From an uncultured Collinsella sp. (GTDB lineage Bacteria; Actinomycetota; Coriobacteriia; Coriobacteriales; Coriobacteriaceae), in NCBI GenBank assembly GCA_958415525.1, contig CATYZE010000011.1, positions 1 to 64,000 on the forward strand: a stretch of DNA of 64,000 nt. The letters run 5' to 3'. Shown piece after piece: positions 43,560 to 52,066 of the stretch. The notes under the pieces are model-generated. The model did no database searches. It saw only the letters and a program-made list of their open reading frames with translations, and had not been told where the DNA came from. A program made the position numbers and the translations under genes. The first letter of the stretch is position 1, and every line of letters starts with the position of its first letter.

Positions 43560-45055
43560 ACGCCCTCCTCGATAATGCGGTAGACATACTCCATGTCGAC
43601 CGCCCCGCGCACGACGTCGGCCAGGCGGTCGAACTCGCGCGCACGGTGATCGGCCGCGGACGCCGCGCCCGCAGCACCCACGACGTTCTCGGGCAGGCCG
43701 CGCATGCGCGCGAGTGAGCGCGCGAGGGCGAGCGCCACCCCCGGTTCGTCGAACAGGCCGTGGAGATAGGTTCCGAACACGTTTCCGCAGGCCGCGCCTT
43801 CCGGTTTGCCGCCAATTGTGCCCGCAGGGGCGCAGGAGACGGTCGTTTCGCCGTCGTGAATCTCGTACCCGCGCGCCGTCATGCCGTTCCACGCCGAGAA
43901 CGCGCCTTGGGCGCCCGTGATGCGCAGCTCCGACTGAGCGAGGCGCTTTTCCTCCTTGAACACCGTACTTGCAGGGATGAGCCCGAGCCCGCGCGCGGTG
44001 CCAGCGCCTTCCCTGCCGTGCGGGTCGGAAAGCTCGTCTCCCAAAAGCTGGTAGCCTCCGCATATGCCGAGCACCGGCGTGCCCGCGCCCGAAAGCGCGC
44101 GTACACAGGCTCCGATGCCGCTAGCCGCAAGCCAGCGCGCGTCGTCGAGCGTAGTCTTCGAGCCGGGAAGCACCACCAGGTCGGGTCGGCCCAGATCGGT
44201 CGTCGAGGAAACGTAGCGCACGCCCACGCCGGGCACGCGCGAAAGCGGGTCGAAGTCGGTGAAATTCGACAAATGCGGAAGGCGCACGACGGCGACGTCG
44301 ATGACGCCGCGCGCCTCGCGGGCAGATAGGCGCGGCGCGAGCGAGTCCTCGTCGTCAAGGTCGAGCGTAAGATACGGCACGACACCCACGACGGGAACTC
44401 CGCACATCTTCTCGAGCGGGGCCAAACCCGGGCGCAGGATTTCCACATCGCCGCGGAACTTGTTCACCACAAGCCCCCGCAAAAGCGCGCGGTCCTCGGG
44501 CGCAAGGAGCGCGACCGTGCCGTAGAGCTGGGCAAATACCCCGCCCGGGTCGATGTCGCCCGCAAGCAGCACGGGGGAGGACACGGCGCGCGCGAGCCCC
44601 ATGTTGACGATGTCATTTTCGGCAAGGTTGATTTCGGCGGGGCTGCCGGCGCCCTCGATGACGATGACGTCGTTTTCCTCCGCGAGCGAATCGAACGCCT
44701 CCAAAATCTGCGGCATGAGCGCCTTCTTTCGCGCGAAGTAGTCCCTCGCAGCGAAGGCTCCCTGCGCCTTGCCGGCCACGATGAGCTGGCTTCGGTGGCC
44801 GCTTTCAGGCTTGAGCAGGATGGGGTTCATGCGCACGTCGGGCGGGATGCCGCACGCCTCGGCCTGCATGATCTGGGCGCGCCCCATCTCGAGCCCGTCG
44901 GCCGTGACGCCGCTGTTGAGTGCCATGTTCTGGCTCTTGAAGGGAGTCACGCGCAGGCCGTCCTGCGAAAGCACGCGGCACAGCCCCGCCGCAAGCAGGC
45001 TCTTCCCCGCGTTCGACATGGTGCCCTGGATCATGATGGGCTTGGCCCTACCCAC
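43556..45055 (-). CDS. cobQ: adenosylcobyric acid synthase
   Basis: A 499-residue CobQ/CbiP amidotransferase. The N-terminal P-loop synthetase domain has MIQGTMSNAGKSLLAAGL and FKSQNMALNS. A C-terminal type I glutaminase domain has the nucleophile Cys in VLGICGGYQLLG near 335 and a His in TYLHGLFD. It amidates side chains b, d, e and g of the corrin. GTG 45055 is chosen: AAGGAGG lies ten bases upstream and it yields the usual residues before MIQGTMS. It overlaps cobD by eight bases. Confidence 0.95.
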   Translation of the reverse strand: MGRAKPIMIQGTMSNAGKSLLAAGLCRVLSQDGLRVTPFKSQNMALNSGVTADGLEMGRAQIMQAEACGIPPDVRMNPILLKPESGHRSQLIVAGKAQGAFAARDYFARKKALMPQILEAFDSLAEENDVIVIEGAGSPAEINLAENDIVNMGLARAVSSPVLLAGDIDPGGVFAQLYGTVALLAPEDRALLRGLVVNKFRGDVEILRPGLAPLEKMCGVPVVGVVPYLTLDLDDEDSLAPRLSAREARGVIDVAVVRLPHLSNFTDFDPLSRVPGVGVRYVSSTTDLGRPDLVVLPGSKTTLDDARWLAASGIGACVRALSGAGTPVLGICGGYQLLGDELSDPHGREGAGTARGLGLIPASTVFKEEKRLAQSELRITGAQGAFSAWNGMTARGYEIHDGETTVSCAPAGTIGGKPEGAACGNVFGTYLHGLFDEPGVALALARSLARMRGLPENVVGAAGAASAADHRAREFDRLADVVRGAVDMEYVYRIIEEGV

Positions 45056-46271
45056 GGGTATCGACCTCCTTCGCCAAGCCTCGGCCATCCGCGCCCGCCA
45101 TAGCGCCGCCGCAAGAAGCGCCGCCCCGTTCGTCGGGTTCGCCTTCGCCCGATGCACCTTCCGCCCGAAGCGCGCGGCTGAACGCCATCGCAAGCCGGGC
45201 GTTCTCCTTGCGCGTGCGCACCGCGATGCGGCACCAGAAACGGGACAGTACCGAAAACGAGTCGCACGTGCGGACCAAAACCCCCTGATCATACAGGCGC
45301 TCGGGGATGTCTTTCGCCGGCGTGCGGACTAAAAGGAAGTTCGCATCCGACGGCACGACGGAAAGCCCGAGCGAGGAGAGCTCGTGGGAAAGCCACGCTC
45401 GCTCGCCCTCCAATACATCGCGCGTGCGCGAGACGTATTCGACGTCTTCCAGGGCGGCGATACCCGCGGCCTCGGCGACCGAAGAGACGGGCCACGCCTG
45501 CCCCGCCCGGCGAATCCCCTCGATGAGTTGGGCGTTTCCGCTGATCAGATATCCCAACCGCAACCCCGCCATTCCGTAGAGCTTGGTGAACGCGGAGAGC
45601 ACGGCCACATGGCGCGAACACGCGGCGCGTGCGGCCACGCTCCTTTCGCGGGCGTCGGGCGCAAATCCGAGGAAGCACTCGTCCACGACGAGCAGCGCGC
45701 CCACCTGCTCGCAGCGGCAAGCCGCGGCATCGATCACACGGGGGGCGACGAGGCGCCCCGTCGGGTTGTTCGGATTGCAGAGGTACGCCACGTCTCCCGG
45801 CCCCTCGATCGCGCGGGCGAAGGAGGCGGGCACGTCGAAGTCGTCCGCTTCGGAGAGCGGGAACTCCTGCACGCATGCGCCATAGTACGATGCCGCCTCC
45901 GCATATTCAGAGAACGTCGGCGCGCACACGACGATGCGTTTCGGGCGCACCGCCGCGGCGAGCCGCCAGATGATGTCGGACGCGCCCGCGCCGCAGACGA
46001 TAGTATCTTCGGGAATGCCCTGGTCGCGCGCTAGGGCGCGAACGAGGGCGAGGCTTTCCCTATCGGGGTAGGCGTCGATTCGAGAAAGCGCCTTGCAAGC
46101 TGCGGCGACGGCGCGCGGCGAGGGGCCTGCCGGATTCACGTTCACCGAGAAGTCAATGAGGTCGGAGGCACCCCCTTCGCAAGCGATGCCGAGCGATTGC
46201 GCGCTGCCCCCATGCGTGCGGGCGCGCAGGATTCCCCCGGCAGCCCGGGGCGCGGCGTGGTCTTTCCTCAT
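45048..46271 (-). CDS. cobD: L-threonine-O-3-phosphate decarboxylase
   Basis: A 407-residue fold-type I aminotransferase-like protein. It has DFSVNVNPAGPSPRA near 42, YLCNPNNPTGRL near 150, and the PLP lysine in SAFTKLYGMAGLRLGYL near 220. It makes (R)-1-aminopropan-2-yl phosphate for the nucleotide-loop linker. The C-terminal 40 residues (GASGEGEPDERGG...) are an extra low-complexity tail; some CobD enzymes have cysteine-rich tails, and here one Cys is present. ATG 46271 overlaps cbiB as ATGA. Confidence 0.92.
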   Translation of the reverse strand: MRKDHAAPRAAGGILRARTHGGSAQSLGIACEGGASDLIDFSVNVNPAGPSPRAVAAACKALSRIDAYPDRESLALVRALARDQGIPEDTIVCGAGASDIIWRLAAAVRPKRIVVCAPTFSEYAEAASYYGACVQEFPLSEADDFDVPASFARAIEGPGDVAYLCNPNNPTGRLVAPRVIDAAACRCEQVGALLVVDECFLGFAPDARERSVAARAACSRHVAVLSAFTKLYGMAGLRLGYLISGNAQLIEGIRRAGQAWPVSSVAEAAGIAALEDVEYVSRTRDVLEGERAWLSHELSSLGLSVVPSDANFLLVRTPAKDIPERLYDQGVLVRTCDSFSVLSRFWCRIAVRTRKENARLAMAFSRALRAEGASGEGEPDERGGASCGGAMAGADGRGLAKEVDTRG

Positions 46272-47242
46272 GCCATCGCCCCCACGGCGAGCACGACCGC
46301 CGCGCGCGCGGCGCCGAAGACGACGAGCGCGCATACGGACGCGGCGAGCATGAGCCTTGTCGCCCGGGCGATGTCGCCCCACTGGATTTCGCGGGACGCG
46401 TCGCCTATCGTCGGTTTCTCAACGAGCTTGCCGAAATACACCGCGCGTCCTGCCAGGCGCAGCCCGAGCGCGCCCGCGCACGCTGACTCGGTCTGCGCCG
46501 CGTTCGGGCTCGCATGGCGACGCCTGTCGCGGCGCCAGATGCGCGCCGCCCCGCGCGCGTCGAGCCCGACGATCGGGCACACGGCGATCATGAGCAGGGC
46601 CGATAAGCGCGAGGGAATCCAGTTCAGCGCATCGTCGAGGCGCGCCGAAGCGCAGCCGAAGTCGATGTAGCGCTCGTTTTTGTAGCCCACCATGCTGTCG
46701 AGCGTGTTCACCGCCTTGTACGCCATGCCCAAGGGCGCACCCCCGATCATAAGGTAGAAAAGCGGCGCGATGACGCCGTCGCTCGCGTTCTCCGCCACCG
46801 TTTCCACAGCGGCGCGCGCGATGCCCTGCTCGTCGAGAACAGACGTGTCGCGTCCCACGATGAGCCCGACGGCTTCGCGCGCCGCGACAAGGCCGCCCTT
46901 CGAGAACGCGCGGGCCACGGCCAGGCTCTGGCGGCGCAGCTCGCATGCCGCGAGAATCTGATAGCTCGCCCATGCCTCGGCCACGAAGCGCAAGCCGGAG
47001 TGAACCATGCCGCAAAGATGCAGGATTCCCCAGGTCAAAAGCCCACACGCAAGCGGAAGCGCCACGGCAAGCACAAGCCCTGCGGCGCGCGTGCCCGCGG
47101 ACGTTTGCGGGAATGCGCCCCGCAGGCGGCCTTCGGCCCACGTGATCGCGCGCCCCATGGCGACGACGGGATGGGGAAGCCAGCGCGGGTCGCCGAAGGC
47201 AAGGTCGGCCGCGAACCCGGCGGCGACGGCAAGAATCGTCAT
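46268..47242 (-). CDS. cbiB: adenosylcobinamide-phosphate synthase
   Basis: A 324-residue membrane protein with about five hydrophobic segments. Conserved CbiB motifs are FGDPRWLPHPVVAMGR near residue 17, VETVAENASDGVIAPLFY near 148 and NTLDSMVGYKNERY near 180. It joins aminopropanol phosphate from CobD to adenosylcobyric acid. It overlaps the upstream gene by one base. Confidence 0.95.
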   Translation of the reverse strand: MTILAVAAGFAADLAFGDPRWLPHPVVAMGRAITWAEGRLRGAFPQTSAGTRAAGLVLAVALPLACGLLTWGILHLCGMVHSGLRFVAEAWASYQILAACELRRQSLAVARAFSKGGLVAAREAVGLIVGRDTSVLDEQGIARAAVETVAENASDGVIAPLFYLMIGGAPLGMAYKAVNTLDSMVGYKNERYIDFGCASARLDDALNWIPSRLSALLMIAVCPIVGLDARGAARIWRRDRRRHASPNAAQTESACAGALGLRLAGRAVYFGKLVEKPTIGDASREIQWGDIARATRLMLAASVCALVVFGAARAAVVLAVGAMA

Positions 47243-48243
47243 CACCGGGCATCGCCCCCCGAAGCGGGGCGAACGTCGCGAAGGCAGCGCCCATCCCAAG
47301 TGGCGGCCCATGCGCCGCCCGGCTCGGTATGCACGTCGAAGTATCCCATTTTCGGGACAGCTAGCTCGGAGAGCAGCGCTTTCACGGTACCCGCGTGAAC
47401 GACGAAGACGGCGCGCCCACTCCCCTGGGCGCGCTCCGATTCGCACGCCTCCCGAAACGCCGCGATGACGCGGCGGGTGAAATCGCTCTTGCCCTCGCCA
47501 TGCGGGCAGCGCGTCTCGCACCAGGAGTCTACCCAGGCGCGATAGCGCGCATCCTCTTTAAGCTCGGCGGCGCTTCGCCCCTCGAAGTCGCCGAAATCCA
47601 TCTCGCGCAGACCGGGGCACGCCATAAGCTCCGCGTTCGGGAAGAGGATGCGCGCCGTCTGGTCGGTGCGGGCCATGCCGCTCGTGATAACACGGAACAC
47701 GTCACGATCGCACGCGAGGTCGCGCAAAGCGCGCTCGCCCGCACTCGACAGGGGCTCGTCGGTGCCCGCCCCGCTGTAGCGATGGTCTTCCGTGCCCGCC
47801 GTGGCACCATGGCGCACGAAGACGACTTCCAAAGGCGCACCCGCGCCCTGCGTCCCTCGAGGTGCATCGGCAAGGTTTCCTTTGATGACCTGGGGAATCC
47901 CGCACGTCATGCGCACGACGACGTCGGCGCGCGCAGCGAGCGCGCATCCCAGGCGCCCCGCGCGCTCGCGCCATTGGGCGTCTTCCGCACTCATGGGGAC
48001 GACCCCCGAGCCGACCAAGGGCAGAATCACTGCGTCGAAGCCGATCAGCCGCTCGAGCGCCCGGTCAGCGTCGAGCGCGCGTACGAGTTCCTCAGCACGG
48101 TATGCGACGCGGCCGGCAAAAGCCGCGGGCACGCCGCCCTCCGCAAGCTGCGCCGCGTCGACGAAATCGTCCGCCGCGAACCCGAGTTTTTCGCGCACGA
48201 AGGTCCTCTTCCCCGAATGCGCGCCACCTACCACGAGCATCAT
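47242..48243 (-). CDS. fusion of a truncated CobU-like P-loop domain and an alpha-ribazole-phosphatase-like histidine phosphatase
   Basis: A 333-residue protein. Residues 1-125 look like CobU, with P-loop VVGGAHSGKRTF, VGSGVVPMSAEDAQWRERAGR and a VVRMTCGIPQVIKG end, but the RIxxHRxxR guanylylation segment is missing. Residues 140-320 are a histidine phosphatase (CobC-like): VFVRHGAT near 143, GLREMDFGDFEGRS near 215 and VVHAGTVKALL near 275. The second half probably dephosphorylates alpha-ribazole-5-phosphate or adenosylcobalamin-5-phosphate. A complete CobU is encoded two genes upstream. ATG 48243 overlaps cobS as ATGA. Confidence 0.82.
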   Translation of the reverse strand: MMLVVGGAHSGKRTFVREKLGFAADDFVDAAQLAEGGVPAAFAGRVAYRAEELVRALDADRALERLIGFDAVILPLVGSGVVPMSAEDAQWRERAGRLGCALAARADVVVRMTCGIPQVIKGNLADAPRGTQGAGAPLEVVFVRHGATAGTEDHRYSGAGTDEPLSSAGERALRDLACDRDVFRVITSGMARTDQTARILFPNAELMACPGLREMDFGDFEGRSAAELKEDARYRAWVDSWCETRCPHGEGKSDFTRRVIAAFREACESERAQGSGRAVFVVHAGTVKALLSELAVPKMGYFDVHTEPGGAWAATWDGRCLRDVRPASGGDAR

Positions 48244-49007
48244 AGGAGCATGCCCCCCACCACCAGCATGGCAAGCATCGCGAGCTCGGCCCATTGCAGA
48301 AACCATCCGGCCAAATCCCCCGTCACCCCGCCGAACCGGGACAGGGCAACATGGCGGTACCACGCGAGCACCAAAAGCCCCGCCACCGCCATAAAGGCGC
48401 CGACGGCCTGAGCGCACGCGACCATCCCTGCAGCCGAAGCCGCAGCGAAAGCGCAAAGCGGCACGACGATCGCCGCGCGCTTCTTCGCAGGCGAGAGCCC
48501 CGCGGCCATGCCGTCCGCCCGCGCGGCAGGCCAGCATTCAACGGCGAGTCCCGAAAGCGCGCGGGAGAACACGAGCGAGCACAGAAGCGCGAGGAACACC
48601 CCCGCCGTAAGCGGCAGCGCGGTGAACAGGGAAAACTGCAGAATAAGGTACACAACAACACCGATGACCCCGAAGGCGCCCGCCCGCGGATCGTGCATGA
48701 TCTCGAGCTTTCGCTCGCGCGGGGCCCAACTTGCAAGCGCATCGGAGGTGTCGCAGAGCCCGTCTAGGTGGATGCCTCCCGTCACCGCCACAGGCAGCGC
48801 CGCGAGCACGGCCGCGACGATGGTCGCGGGCACGCCGAGCAGGTTCGCCACGTGCCCCCACGCCGTCATGAGGAAGCCTTCCGCAAGGCCCACCAGGGGA
48901 AACGCGGCAAGTGCATGGGTTGACCCGAAATCGGTCCAGGCCGATTTCGGGACGGGGATGCGCGAGAACGTTCCGAACGCCGCGCCGATTGCCTCTGCTA
49001 TCTTCAC
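48240..49007 (-). CDS. cobS: adenosylcobinamide-GDP ribazoletransferase (cobalamin synthase)
   Basis: A 255-residue integral membrane protein with six or so hydrophobic segments. Conserved TGGIHLDGLCDTSDAL near residue 65 carries metal-binding acids, and LSRFGGVTGDLAGW near 220 matches the family end. It condenses activated cobinamide with alpha-ribazole (phosphate). It starts at GTG 49007, overlapping cobU as GTGA. Confidence 0.95.
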   Translation of the reverse strand: MKIAEAIGAAFGTFSRIPVPKSAWTDFGSTHALAAFPLVGLAEGFLMTAWGHVANLLGVPATIVAAVLAALPVAVTGGIHLDGLCDTSDALASWAPRERKLEIMHDPRAGAFGVIGVVVYLILQFSLFTALPLTAGVFLALLCSLVFSRALSGLAVECWPAARADGMAAGLSPAKKRAAIVVPLCAFAAASAAGMVACAQAVGAFMAVAGLLVLAWYRHVALSRFGGVTGDLAGWFLQWAELAMLAMLVVGGMLL

Positions 49008-49552
49008 CTTGTAGGTCCTTCGCCTTTCATCCACACGGGAATCCCGCATACCACTTCGACTGCATGGTCGGCCAGCGCCGCCACGCCCGCGTTCACGCGC
49101 GCGAGCGCGCGCCTCCATGCCTCGGTCCCTTCATCGTAGCGCATCCCATCGGCGAACACGTCGACGGTGACCACCACCGTATACGCAGCGGCCTGAGCGA
49201 GCCGTTCGATGTCTCCGAGTACCTCGCGCGCCGCAGCGTCAGGGTCACGCGGGGACAAGCCGCCTTCCGCGAAGAGCTCGTTCGCAACCAGGTTGCCCAC
49301 GTCCTCCAAAAGAAGTGTGCAGCCGCGCGGAAGCCCGGGCGCTGCGGCGCCCACGTCACGCGAGCACTCGAGGGTGGAAAACCCTTTGCCTTCGCGCAGC
49401 GCACGATGGCGCGCGATGCGGCGGGCGCCCTCTTCCCCGAAGGGCTCCATCGTTGCCAGGTACACGCGAGGGCCGTCGTGCCCGAGGCACAGGGACTCGG
49501 CGTAGGCGCTCTTGCCGCTCGCGGCGGCGCCGATGACGAGCGTCACCGTCAT
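49004..49552 (-). CDS. cobU: adenosylcobinamide kinase/guanylyltransferase
   Basis: A 182-residue bifunctional CobU. P-loop VIGAAASGKSAYAE lies near residue 6, and RIARHRALR near 45 carries the guanylylated His. DVGNLVANELF lies near 85, and VCGIPVWMKG is at the C-terminus. It phosphorylates adenosylcobinamide and attaches GMP. It overlaps cobT as ATGA and cobS as GTGA. Confidence 0.93.
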   Translation of the reverse strand: MTVTLVIGAAASGKSAYAESLCLGHDGPRVYLATMEPFGEEGARRIARHRALREGKGFSTLECSRDVGAAAPGLPRGCTLLLEDVGNLVANELFAEGGLSPRDPDAAAREVLGDIERLAQAAAYTVVVTVDVFADGMRYDEGTEAWRRALARVNAGVAALADHAVEVVCGIPVWMKGEGPTR

Positions 49553-50691
49553 TTCCCGGCCTCGAAATGCTCGTAAGCAGCCATGCCAGTCGCCGTGAAC
49601 GTCTTCCCATCCCGGTACACGCGCAGCGCCGAATCCAGAAGGGGCAGATACGCCATGGCGCCCGCGCCCTCGCCCAAGTGCATGCCTGCGTCGAGGGGTG
49701 CCTTTATGCCAAGCTCGCGAAGGAGCTCCTGGCTTGCGGGTTCGCTTGATGCGTGGGTGCCCACGAGGTAACCCAAGGCGTTGGGGCACAGGCGCGCCGC
49801 GCACAGGGCCGCCGTGCAGGATATGACTCCGTCGAGGAGCGCCGGCGCCTTCGAGGCCGCGGCCCCCAGGTAGAAGCCGCACATCGCCGCGATGTCGAAG
49901 CCGCCCACCTTCGAGAGCACGTCGATTGGGTCGGCGGGATCGGGCGAGTTCGCGTCGATAGCGCGCTCGACCACGTCGCGCTTGCGCGCGAGCGAGGCGT
50001 CCGAGAGCCCCGCGCCGCGCCCGACGAGGCTCCGCGCGTCCGCCCGGATGAGCACTGCGGCCACCGCCGCCGAGGTGGTCGTGTTGCCGATGCCCATCTC
50101 GCCCGCGGCGAGAAGGCGCACGCCGGCGCGGGCAAGCCCGCACGCGACGGCAATTCCGACCTCGATCGCGCGCACGGCCCCATCTCGAGACATAGCGGAG
50201 CCGTGCGCGATGTTGCCACTCCCCCGCCGCACGTTCGCGCGCACCATGCGCGCGTCTTCTATGCCCCGGGCCATACCCACGTCGACGGGCACGACCTCGG
50301 CATTCGCGAACGCCGCCATGCGGCAGGCGCTCGTGGCCCCCTCGCACATGTTGCGCGCGACGGCTCGCGTCACGTCTTGCCCGCTTTGCGACACGCCTTC
50401 GGCAACGACCCCGTTGTCGGAGAAGAATACCGCGAGCGCACGGGGAAACTCGGCCACCTCGGCGCTCCCCTGAGCTGCAGCGATACACGCGACGGCGTCT
50501 TCAAAGTCGCCCAATCCCCCCAAGGGGTGCGCGATGGAGTCCCACGCGGCGTACGCGGCGGCGCGGGCGCATTCGTCTGCGGGCGCGATCCGGGAGAGCG
50601 CGGCTTCGAGCACGGCGCCCGGCGCCGACGAGAACGCGCGCTCGACTTCCTCGCGAATGCAGGCAAGCGCGGTTTCGGTTGTTTCAGCCAT
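49549..50691 (-). CDS. cobT: nicotinate-nucleotide:dimethylbenzimidazole phosphoribosyltransferase
   Basis: A 380-residue CobT. FFSDNGVVAEGVSQSG lies near residue 88, LLAAGEMGIGNTTTSAAV near 190, and the catalytic Glu is in HLGEGAGAM near 345. It makes alpha-ribazole-5-phosphate from the lower-ligand base. GAGGAG precedes ATG 50691, which overlaps cbiA by eight bases. No bluB or bza genes for making the base are in the window, so it may be salvaged. Confidence 0.95.
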   Translation of the reverse strand: MAETTETALACIREEVERAFSSAPGAVLEAALSRIAPADECARAAAYAAWDSIAHPLGGLGDFEDAVACIAAAQGSAEVAEFPRALAVFFSDNGVVAEGVSQSGQDVTRAVARNMCEGATSACRMAAFANAEVVPVDVGMARGIEDARMVRANVRRGSGNIAHGSAMSRDGAVRAIEVGIAVACGLARAGVRLLAAGEMGIGNTTTSAAVAAVLIRADARSLVGRGAGLSDASLARKRDVVERAIDANSPDPADPIDVLSKVGGFDIAAMCGFYLGAAASKAPALLDGVISCTAALCAARLCPNALGYLVGTHASSEPASQELLRELGIKAPLDAGMHLGEGAGAMAYLPLLDSALRVYRDGKTFTATGMAAYEHFEAGK

Positions 50692-52066
50692 GCCGTCTCC
50701 TCTCTGCGAACGACGCTGCGGCAGATGCGAACGCGCGCGCAACGTCGGGGTTCGCGGGATAGTACACATGCGGAAAGCCCGCCACCAGGGACGGGGTGGC
50801 CGTCATGCACGGCCAGCCCTTGTCGCGCCGGGGCTTCTGCGCCCAGAAGTCGCCGCCCGGGCAGGTGGACTGCCAGTAATGGAATTCGTGCGCGCGGATG
50901 CGTGTGCCGCGCGGCCCGTAGAGCCCGTCGCGTTGGGAAGTGAGCTCCACGTACCCGAAATGGGACAGCCTTCCCCCGTTCTCGCTTGCGCCCTCAAGGG
51001 CGCCCGCAACAGGCCAGCGCCGCCCCTCGCTATCGGCGATTTCGCGCTGCAGGTACAGAAACCCACCGCATTCGGCGACCGTCGGCATGCCGGATTCCAC
51101 CGCGCGCCGCACCGCTTCGCGCATCGGCGCGTTCTCGGAGAGCTGCCGCGCATGGAGCTCCGGGTAGCCGCCCCCCAGATAGAGGGCGCTTGTCCCCCGG
51201 GGCAACTCGCTATCACACAGGGGGCTGAAAAAGGCCAGCTCGCAACCAAGGTCCTCGAGCGCGCGCAGGTTCTCCTCGTAGTAGAACGAGAACGCCTCGT
51301 CACGTGCGACGGCGACGATGGGCCGCGCTCCCGCGATCAGCTCCAACCGGTAAGGTTCCTCGCGGATATCGGGTGCCGTCGCCGCTATTTCGAGCAAGCG
51401 ATCGACGTCGACGCTCTTTTCCACCAGCTCGGCCATCTTGTCGATGCGCGCGGAGAGCTGCTCGACCTCGTCGGCGGTCACAAGCCCCAGATGCCGGCTT
51501 TCGAGCGAGAACGCCTCGTCGGCGGGGATATTCCCCAAAACTGTGACGCCCGTGTGCTTCTCGATCGCAGGCGCCGCGTAGGCGCAGGCAGCGGCGCTCG
51601 TCTTGTTCAGCACGACGCCGCGCACGTTCGCACAAGGCAGGAACTCGGCGATGCCATGGATTACGGCGGCGAGCGATAAAGACGCCCCGCGCCCGTTCAC
51701 CACTAAAACAACCGGCGTTTCCGTGTCGCGCGCAACCTGGTAGCTACTCGCGTCGGCCACGCCGGGCGCCATGCCGTCGTAGAAGCCCATAACCCCCTCG
51801 AGTACCGCGACATCCGCGCCTGCGGCGCCGCGTGCGAGCAGGGCGCGCAGCGTCGGGGCGTCGGTGAAGAAGCCGTCTAAGTTGCCCGAGCGCGCACCCA
51901 CGACGCGGCGATGAAAGAGCGGGTCGATGTAGTCGGGGCCGCATTTGAAGGCCGCGCATGCAAGGCCGCGGCGCGCGAGCGCGCGCAGGAGCGCGCACGT
52001 TACGACCGTCTTGCCGCTCCCGCTCGAGGGCGCAGCGACCATGAAGCGCGGGATGGACGTGCTCAC
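50684..52066 (-). CDS. cbiA: cobyrinic acid a,c-diamide synthase
   Basis: A 460-residue CobB/CbiA amidotransferase. P-loop APSSGSGKTVVTCAL lies at the N-terminus and KCGPDYIDPLFHRR near 38. VMGFYDGM near 92, YLGGGYPELHA near 300, the glutaminase Cys in AECGGFLYL near 335, and HEFHYW near 405 complete the set. It amidates side chains a and c. It starts at GTG 52066, overlapping cbiET as GTGA. Confidence 0.95.
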   Translation of the reverse strand: MSTSIPRFMVAAPSSGSGKTVVTCALLRALARRGLACAAFKCGPDYIDPLFHRRVVGARSGNLDGFFTDAPTLRALLARGAAGADVAVLEGVMGFYDGMAPGVADASSYQVARDTETPVVLVVNGRGASLSLAAVIHGIAEFLPCANVRGVVLNKTSAAACAYAAPAIEKHTGVTVLGNIPADEAFSLESRHLGLVTADEVEQLSARIDKMAELVEKSVDVDRLLEIAATAPDIREEPYRLELIAGARPIVAVARDEAFSFYYEENLRALEDLGCELAFFSPLCDSELPRGTSALYLGGGYPELHARQLSENAPMREAVRRAVESGMPTVAECGGFLYLQREIADSEGRRWPVAGALEGASENGGRLSHFGYVELTSQRDGLYGPRGTRIRAHEFHYWQSTCPGGDFWAQKPRRDKGWPCMTATPSLVAGFPHVYYPANPDVARAFASAAASFAERRRHG

